A DNA stretch of 64,000 nucleotides from Nitrospirota bacterium (GTDB lineage Bacteria > Nitrospirota > Thermodesulfovibrionia > Thermodesulfovibrionales > UBA6898): the NCBI GenBank assembly GCA_016214855.1, contig JACRMT010000004.1:1-64000 (forward strand), in the 5' to 3' direction. The notes below the pieces were generated by a model, which made no database searches, was not told the origin of the DNA, and saw only the letters and a list, made by a program, of their open reading frames with translations. Positions 58,621 through 64,000 of the stretch are shown piece by piece; within the stretch, counting starts at the first letter, position 1; every line of letters begins with the position of its first letter. Position numbers and translations under genes: made by a program.

Positions 58621-61391
58621 GTGAGTTCAACGAAGTCCCTAAGCCGATAATCAACAGTCCTTATGAAGAGCCCATGAAATATTACGAAATCGCCAAGGGC
58701 GAGAAGCCTGTTCTGATCGAAGGAGGCCGCCGCGCAGCCTGCTACTACTACCGCCCCCCAAGAAGGTCAACAGGAAGAACTGCTGCGGACGAAGTAGGGA
58801 CAAAGGTTGATATGCCACTTGTCAACGACATACGTACCCGAATGAAGGAATGGCGTAAGCAAGGCTTTCCAGGCGTCACGGGAACCACAAAAGAGCTTAT
58901 AGCTTATTGGACGCGGGAGGAGCGTGAGGCAGGACAGAAACTCTTCTTCTGCCAAGTGGAGGCGGCCTTGACTGTTATCTTTCTTAAAGAGGCCAGAGCG
59001 GACTTTCTCCAGGGCCTTGAGATACCGCGCGACGAGCCCTTCAAAGAGGCAATGGAGAAGGGTTATTCCGGCTTTGCACGTTATGCTGCGAAGATGGCCA
59101 CGGGCGCAGGCAAGACCACGGTTATGGGGATGCTGGCGGCATGGAGCATATTGAACAAGGTTGCAGACAGGAGCAATGCCACCTTTTCCGACACAGTCTT
59201 TGTGATATGCCCGAACGTGACCATCCGTGAGCGCTTGCAGGAGCTTGACCCTAATCTTGGGGAAAGAAGCCTTTACATGACAAGGGACCTTGTTAGGTCG
59301 GACATGATGAAGAACCTCCGCGAAGGGCGAGTGCTGATCACAAATTGGCACATTCTGGAACCTAAGGAACTTAATACCGTTGGCAACGCTTCCTCGAAGG
59401 TGGTCAAGCGGGGAGTGCCAAGGCATATCAAGGTTGAAAAGACTGTAGAGGGCAAGAAGGTGGAGGTCGTTGAAACCAAATACATTCAATCAGACACTTC
59501 ACTCGTTGAAGAGGTGCTGAAAGCGGCCAAGGGCAAGAAAAATATTCTGGTCTTCAACGACGAGGCCCACCATGCATACAGGCTGAAAGAGATAGATAAT
59601 ACCGCGGAAGTGGAGCAGGAAGAACTCTTCAAAAACGGCGACGGCGAAGAGCTTGCATATTACAAGAAAGAGGCCACAGTCTGGATTAACGGCCTGGATA
59701 AGATCAATAAGGTGCGCGGAATTAACTGTTGCGTGGACCTCTCCGCTACGCCGTTCTACCTGAACAATACAGGCAATGACCCCGGCAGGCCGTTTCCGTG
59801 GGTGGTATCCGACTTCGGCCTTGTGGATGCAATAGAATCCGGCCTCGTTAAGATACCTCAGTTGCCGATTGAAGATACGACAGGGCGCAATATCCCTGCA
59901 TATTTCAACGTCTGGAAATGGATAGTTGAAGAGAAGCTGACAAGTGGCGAGAAAGGCGGTAGAAGAGGCCAGATCAAGCCCGCTGCCGTGCTGAAATACG
60001 CGCATCAGCCTGTTATCCAGCTTGCTACTCTATGGCAGGACACCTTTGCGGAATGGAAAAAGGACATTGAGCAGGGGCTTAGAGGCCCTGTCCCGCCTGT
60101 CTTTATCATTGTATGCAGGGATACAAGACTTGCAAAGGTTTTGTCTGACTGGATAGCACTCGGCGAATCCGAAACCACACCTTGCATTGAAGAGTTCAGA
60201 AACAGGGACGGGAAAGAGTACACCGTAAGAATCGACTCAAAGGTTGTCGAAGAGATCGAATCCGGTGTCGCCAAAAGCGACGAAGGCCGCCGCTTGCGGT
60301 TCGTCCTGGATACCATAGGCAAAACAAGCTGGCCGGGCGAGAAACCGCCTGAAGAGTATGTTCAGCTTGTCAATAAGAAGAACGAGAAAGCCATTGAAGA
60401 GGGCGGCGAGCTTATAGACCCGAATGTGCCGCCGGGCAGAGACATAAGGTGCATAATCTCCGTTGCCATGCTCACCGAGGTGTGGGACGCAAGGACGGTC
60501 ACGCATATTGTCGGCTTGAGGCCGTTTGAGTCGCAGTTGCTCTGTGAACAAGTGGTGGGGCGCGGGCTTAGAAGATCCCAATATCACGATCTGAGCGTTG
60601 AGGAAGTGGCAAAAGTGTATGGCGTGCCGTTTGAGCTTATACCCTTTAAGACGAACCCGACAGGCCCCGTTGACCCGCCGCCCAAGATTCACCACGTAAA
60701 GGCTCTGTCACCTGAACGGGACCATCTTGCAATTACATTTCCAAGGGTGGAGGGTTATTCCTTCAGAGTGCGAAACCGGATAAACGTTGACTGGTCACGA
60801 GTCCCCAAGCAGACCCTCGACCCCGGTGACATACCGGATGAAACCCTTGTGAAGGGGCTTTCAACAGACTCAGGCGGAAAGCTGACCGTCCTCGGACCCG
60901 GCAAGACAGAAGACATAACGATGGAAGGATGGCGGGCACGGATTAGACTTCAGCAGGTGGAATTTTTCTTGGCCACGGCTCTTACAAAAAAATACGTCGG
61001 TAACCCGGCCTGTGAAATTCCGGCCCATGTGCTGTTCCCCCAGATGCTGGCAGTAGTCAAGAAATACATCGGGCAATATGTCGAACCAGTAGGCCACAGG
61101 CAGAACAAGGATGTTTTCCTTTCACCTTATTATGAACATGCACTGGAAGCCTTGAACCGCGCCATAGTCCCTGATGCTGGCTCAGGCGAAGACCCCGAGC
61201 TTCCAAGATACGAGTCAGGAAGAGGGCCGGGGTCAACCTTCGATGTGGACTTCTGGACAAGCAAACCCGTCAAGGAATGCCAGAGAAGTCACCTGAACTT
61301 TGCCGTGGCTGATACCGCGAAGTGGGAGCAGATAGTCAGTTTCTACTGGTCAGTGGGATTACAGGATCATATACAAAACAACGGACGCTGA
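58617..61391 (+). CDS. res: Type III restriction subunit Res, nuclease domain lost
   Basis: 924 residues, ATG overlapping the mod stop. SF2 helicase: Walker A 'KMATGAGKTTVMGMLAAW' (162-167), DEAH box 'VFNDEAHHAYR' (315-318), 'VDLSATPFYLNN' (motif III), motif VI 'CEQVVGRGLRRSQYHDL'. The C-terminal Res segment 'STFDVDFWTSKPVKECQRSH' + 'LNFAVADTAKWEQ' is present. The frame then ends in unrelated 'IVSFYWSVGLQDHIQ'. The PD-(D/E)xK endonuclease that normally follows (with PDF and LETKG-like motifs) is missing, so cleavage is not expected. Confidence 0.88.
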   Translation: MSEFNEVPKPIINSPYEEPMKYYEIAKGEKPVLIEGGRRAACYYYRPPRRSTGRTAADEVGTKVDMPLVNDIRTRMKEWRKQGFPGVTGTTKELIAYWTREEREAGQKLFFCQVEAALTVIFLKEARADFLQGLEIPRDEPFKEAMEKGYSGFARYAAKMATGAGKTTVMGMLAAWSILNKVADRSNATFSDTVFVICPNVTIRERLQELDPNLGERSLYMTRDLVRSDMMKNLREGRVLITNWHILEPKELNTVGNASSKVVKRGVPRHIKVEKTVEGKKVEVVETKYIQSDTSLVEEVLKAAKGKKNILVFNDEAHHAYRLKEIDNTAEVEQEELFKNGDGEELAYYKKEATVWINGLDKINKVRGINCCVDLSATPFYLNNTGNDPGRPFPWVVSDFGLVDAIESGLVKIPQLPIEDTTGRNIPAYFNVWKWIVEEKLTSGEKGGRRGQIKPAAVLKYAHQPVIQLATLWQDTFAEWKKDIEQGLRGPVPPVFIIVCRDTRLAKVLSDWIALGESETTPCIEEFRNRDGKEYTVRIDSKVVEEIESGVAKSDEGRRLRFVLDTIGKTSWPGEKPPEEYVQLVNKKNEKAIEEGGELIDPNVPPGRDIRCIISVAMLTEVWDARTVTHIVGLRPFESQLLCEQVVGRGLRRSQYHDLSVEEVAKVYGVPFELIPFKTNPTGPVDPPPKIHHVKALSPERDHLAITFPRVEGYSFRVRNRINVDWSRVPKQTLDPGDIPDETLVKGLSTDSGGKLTVLGPGKTEDITMEGWRARIRLQQVEFFLATALTKKYVGNPACEIPAHVLFPQMLAVVKKYIGQYVEPVGHRQNKDVFLSPYYEHALEALNRAIVPDAGSGEDPELPRYESGRGPGSTFDVDFWTSKPVKECQRSHLNFAVADTAKWEQIVSFYWSVGLQDHIQNNGR

Positions 61392-61452
61392 TAAGGCAAT
61401 TAAAGAGGCTGTTGAAGGGTTGTCAAACGAAGTGAAGAGGACTAATCAGTAA
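61336..61452 (+). pseudogene. res: Out-of-frame remnant of the Res C-terminal tail
   Basis: In the +1 frame relative to res, 61336-61452 reads 'STGQWDYRIIYKTTDADKAI' and 'KEAVEGLSNEVKRTNQ', then TAA. This resembles the last strand and helix of intact Res proteins (GxYGxWxY-V-KV...). It suggests an internal deletion with frameshift removed about 100 residues of the nuclease while sparing the original gene end. Confidence 0.6.
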
Positions 61453-61516
61453 TGGTAAAATGTGGACAAGGATGCAGATCGAGCTGTGCAACTTTTCATA
61501 AAATAGGAGGCGATTT

Positions 61517-61780
61517 ATGATACCAATTGATGTTGATGTGATTGTGTTCGAAGAAAATGAGACGTATGTTGCTTATTGTCCTGAGCTTGATGTTTCCAGT
61601 TGCGGCAATACTGTCAACCATGCTAAAGAAATGCTCAAGACTGCCATAAGGCTTTTTGTTGAAGAGGCTGAAAAGATGGGAACGCTTGGGGACATTCTTG
61701 AAGAAGCAAATTACAAAATGGATGTAAATGGCAAATGGTTGCCGCCTAAACTTGTTGCAACTGAATTAGTGAGCCTGTAA
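61517..61780 (+). CDS. hicB: HicB-family antitoxin
   Basis: 87 residues, AGGAGG before the ATG. HicB RNase-H-like fold: 'VDVIVFEENETYVAYCPELD', 'VSSCGNTVNHAKEMLKTAIR', 'LFVEEAEKMGTLGDILEEAN'. No C-terminal DNA-binding RHH or HTH is evident, as in the short HicB group. It neutralises HicA mRNA interferase. Gene order is hicB-hicA with a 3-nt gap. Confidence 0.85.
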   Translation: MIPIDVDVIVFEENETYVAYCPELDVSSCGNTVNHAKEMLKTAIRLFVEEAEKMGTLGDILEEANYKMDVNGKWLPPKLVATELVSL

Positions 61781-61783
61781 TCT

Positions 61784-61948
61784 GTGGCAATAATAGTTCC
61801 CATTCCTGCCGCCAAACTGCGAAAGGTATTTGAGAAGGCAAGATTTAGATTCGTCAGGAGCGAAGGGGATCACTTCGTGTATACAAAGCCCGGTATTTCA
61901 AGACCTGTTGTAATCCCCTTAGAAATCTTGCATCTCAATAATCAATGA
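61784..61948 (+). CDS. hicA: HicA-like toxin, C-terminally shortened
   Basis: 54 residues, GTG start 3 nt after hicB. HicA dsRBD-like fold with catalytic His: 'PAAKLRKVFEKARFRFVRSE' then GDHFVYTKPG and 'RPVVIPLEILHLNNQ'. Typical HicA has 60-80 residues and continues after VVIP(L/H) with a helix ('LRSILRQAG'); here that helix is missing. The stop overlaps the lipA ATG (ATGA). Activity uncertain. Confidence 0.75.
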   Translation: MAIIVPIPAAKLRKVFEKARFRFVRSEGDHFVYTKPGISRPVVIPLEILHLNNQ

Positions 61949-62796
61949 GACTTCCTGACTGGATAAAAACCCCGTACCGCACTGGCCTTCACGATACAAA
62001 GCATATTCTGCGAAGACACGGACTTTCTACGGTATGCGAAGATGCCCGCTGCCCCAATCGGGGTGAATGCTTTTCGAAGCCTACGGCTACCTTTCTTATC
62101 CTCGGTTCTCACTGCACGCGCAACTGCGGATTCTGTGCTGTGACGTCTGGGACTCCTGTTGCTGTTAATGCTGATGAGCCTGATCAGGTGGCTGCGGCTG
62201 CAGCAGAGCTTGGTCTCAACTATATTGTCATTACTTCTGTCACACGCGATGACCTGCCGGATGGAGGCGCAGGTCAGTTCGCGCAGACAATACACGCACT
62301 GAGAAGACGCCTCCCTGAAGCACGGGTCGAAGTGCTTACCCCTGATCTCAACGGCGATCGCAATGCCCTTAAGGTCGTTCTTGATGCCCGGCCGGATGTG
62401 TTCAATCATAATATGGAAACCGTACTGAGGCTCTATCCTGTTGTCCGTCATCAGGCGGATTACCAGCGATCACTTGCCGTGCTGAGGGCTGCAAAGGAAC
62501 TGTTTCCGGCAATGGCTGTCAAATCAGGCTTTATGCTCGGACTCGGCGAAACCATGGATGAGGTTGTTCAACTGCTTGCTGATCTTCGCGACAGCAGGTG
62601 TGATCTTCTTACCATCGGACAGTATCTCAGGCCCACCAAGAATAACCTTCCTGTGGTAAAATACATCCTGCCAAAGACCTTTGATGAGCTGAAAGACACT
62701 GCTCTCCGTATGGGCTTCAGATATGTTGCTTCAGGTCCGCTGGTAAGAAGCTCTATGCATGCAGAAGAGATGTTTGACAGTCAACGAAATATATGA
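61945..62796 (+). CDS. lipA: Lipoyl synthase
   Basis: 283 residues. Radical SAM enzyme that inserts two sulfurs into octanoyl groups on lipoyl domains. Auxiliary cluster 'STVCEDARCPNRGECFSKPT' (CxxxxCxxxxxC) and radical SAM 'GSHCTRNCGFCAV' (CxxxCxxC), 'VITSVTRDDLPDGGAGQFAQ', 'VFNHNMETVLRLYPVVR', 'TIGQYLRPTKNNLPVVKYI', ending 'GPLVRSSMHAEEMF'. The start ATG overlaps the hicA stop, a sign that the upstream native flank was lost. lipB is not seen. Confidence 0.95.
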   Translation: MRLPDWIKTPYRTGLHDTKHILRRHGLSTVCEDARCPNRGECFSKPTATFLILGSHCTRNCGFCAVTSGTPVAVNADEPDQVAAAAAELGLNYIVITSVTRDDLPDGGAGQFAQTIHALRRRLPEARVEVLTPDLNGDRNALKVVLDARPDVFNHNMETVLRLYPVVRHQADYQRSLAVLRAAKELFPAMAVKSGFMLGLGETMDEVVQLLADLRDSRCDLLTIGQYLRPTKNNLPVVKYILPKTFDELKDTALRMGFRYVASGPLVRSSMHAEEMFDSQRNI

Positions 62797-62812
62797 AGAG
62801 GGTGCTAAGCAT

Positions 62813-64000
62813 ATGATCAACATTGGGATTATCGGTTTTGGAACGGTCGGCACAGGTACGGCAGGCATACTGCTGAAGAACAGGGATCTGCTGAAACAGC
62901 GGACAGGTATTGATATCAACCTGCGCAAGATCGCTGACCTTGATATCAGGAGGGACCGTGGCATCAAGGTCCCGAAGGGCGTATTGACAACAAAAGCGGA
63001 TGAGCTTTTTAACGATCCGGACATACATATCATTGTTGAACTCATAGGCGGCACTACGATCGCGAAAGATATGATCCTCCGCGCCATCCGGGCAGGCAAA
63101 CATGTAGTGACCGCCAACAAAGCGCTTCTTGCGACCCATGGTATAGAGATATTCAAGGCTGCCGAAAAGGCCGGCGTCGAGGTAGGCTTCGAGGCTGCTG
63201 TTGCAGGTGGTATACCGATCATAAAGGTTCTGCGGGAAGGACTTGTTGCCAACAGGATAAGGGCCGTTTACGGTATCATCAACGGTACCACGAACTATAT
63301 TCTCTCCAAGATGTCGGCAGAGAAGGCGCAGTTCTCAGACGTATTGAAGGAGGCCCAGAGACTTGGGTACGCCGAGGCAGATCCGACCTATGATATCGAA
63401 GGTATCGATTCGGCCCACAAGCTCGCCATCCTCGCATCGATCTCCTTTGGGAGACAGTTTACTATCAGGGATGTGTACCGCGAGGGAATCTCCTGGATAT
63501 CACCTCTGGATATCGAGTTTGCGCGCGAGCTGGGCTGCAAGATCAAGCTGCTCGGCATTACGAAAGAGACGAATGGTCAGGTTGAACTGAGGGTGCATCC
63601 CACGATGGTGCCTGAAGATCTCCTTATTTCGAAGGTCGATGGGGTCTTCAATGCAGTGTATGTGGAGGGAGATGCTGTCGGCTCAACGCTCTATTATGGC
63701 CGCGGCGCCGGAGACCTTCCGACAGGCAGCGCGGTGGTGAGCGACATTGTAGACATTGCCCGTGATATTACGGCCAATTCGGTCGGCAGGCTACGCGCAT
63801 TCGCGAGCTCTGAAAAGCCGATGCCTCTGATGAAGATGGATGATGTGATGTCCATGTATTACTTCAGGTTCTTCGCGATCGACAAACCCGGCGTTCTCTC
63901 GAAGATATCCGGCATTCTCGGCAAGCATAACATCAGCATCGCCTCGGTCATCCAGAAGGACCGCATGGAAGGCAAGGCCGTGCCCCTGGTAGTGTTGACG
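62813..64000 (+). CDS. hom: Homoserine dehydrogenase (3' end outside window)
   Basis: ATG 62813 with GAGGGTG upstream; 396 codons are open to the window end. NAD(P)-dependent reduction of aspartate semialdehyde in Thr/Met synthesis. 'NIGIIGFGTVGTGTAGILLK', 'ELIGGTTIAKDMILRAI', 'GKHVVTANKALLATHG', 'GIINGTTNYILSKM', 'GYAEADPTYDIEGIDSAHKL' and 'LYYGRGAGDLPTGSAVVSDI'. A C-terminal ACT domain starts near the end ('YYFRFFAIDKPGVLSKISGI'), suggesting feedback by threonine. Confidence 0.95.
   Translation, partial: MINIGIIGFGTVGTGTAGILLKNRDLLKQRTGIDINLRKIADLDIRRDRGIKVPKGVLTTKADELFNDPDIHIIVELIGGTTIAKDMILRAIRAGKHVVTANKALLATHGIEIFKAAEKAGVEVGFEAAVAGGIPIIKVLREGLVANRIRAVYGIINGTTNYILSKMSAEKAQFSDVLKEAQRLGYAEADPTYDIEGIDSAHKLAILASISFGRQFTIRDVYREGISWISPLDIEFARELGCKIKLLGITKETNGQVELRVHPTMVPEDLLISKVDGVFNAVYVEGDAVGSTLYYGRGAGDLPTGSAVVSDIVDIARDITANSVGRLRAFASSEKPMPLMKMDDVMSMYYFRFFAIDKPGVLSKISGILGKHNISIASVIQKDRMEGKAVPLVVLT

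Overview
The window reads as a chromosomal segment of a Gram-negative, probably anaerobic bacterium. Supporting signs are the lptABC lipopolysaccharide export genes, lipoproteins, sigma-54, rubredoxin, a RACo-like activator and many sensory and c-di-GMP proteins. The mixture most resembles Nitrospirota (Thermodesulfovibrionia) or deltaproteobacterial lineages. That placement is an inference from gene content; no rRNA or other decisive marker is present.

Layout. 1-1.6 kb: the end of a secreted CARDB-type surface protein, a decayed fragment after it, a strong terminator and a small SAP-domain gene. 1.6-9.8 kb: a tightly overlapping operon galT-glgA-large sensor kinase-receiver, followed by an RNA m5U methyltransferase. 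9.9-15.1 kb: an unrecognised gene, a PleD-like diguanylate cyclase, a MoeA fused to a periplasmic-binding-like domain, and a RACo-like ASKHA ATPase. 15-25 kb: nudix, receiver-PilZ, lytic transglycosylase, nadA, midA, a TIM-barrel isomerase, an FmdB zinc ribbon, coaE, a Ycf46-like AAA ATPase, a PriA without its ATPase motifs, and ppnP. 25-31 kb: lemA/M48 peptidase/GIY-YIG, DUF190-crcB, LysM-NlpC/P60, scpB and rubredoxin. 31-36.5 kb (minus): uvrA-apbE-NusG_II-Gx-yacG-dapB. 36.7-38 kb: a broken ubiA (mqnP-like) and a ubiX whose 3' end is replaced by a palindromic repeat. 38-51 kb (minus): one long gene series from a lipoprotein and a zinc-ribbon protein through rsmB, PASTA, rpe, TPR, pgsA, a DUF512 protein, aroE, lptC-lptA-lptB, rpoN, hpf and rapZ. 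51-53 kb (plus): def-fmt-DUF116. 53.2-61.9 kb: an accessory defence island. 61.9 kb to the end: lipA and hom, the latter cut by the window edge.

The island between DUF116 and lipA is the main non-housekeeping region. It holds a nucleotidyltransferase with a small partner, an XRE/ImmA-protease with a PIN-like protein, a type III restriction-modification pair and a HicBA pair. Three members are visibly damaged or switchable. The mod gene is split at an A8 tract. The res gene has lost its C-terminal nuclease, but a recognisable tail survives out of frame. The hicA gene ends early, exactly at the lipA start codon.

Other recurring signals are: a TATAAT or TATAAT-like box 4-8 nt upstream of ATG at several genes (def, coaE, ubiA, slt, a nucleotidyltransferase, uvrA), implying leaderless mRNAs; a family of short CCCCTC/GAGGGG palindromic units at three loci, one of them inside ubiX; and two strong minus-strand terminators at 25.2 kb with no annotated gene upstream of them.
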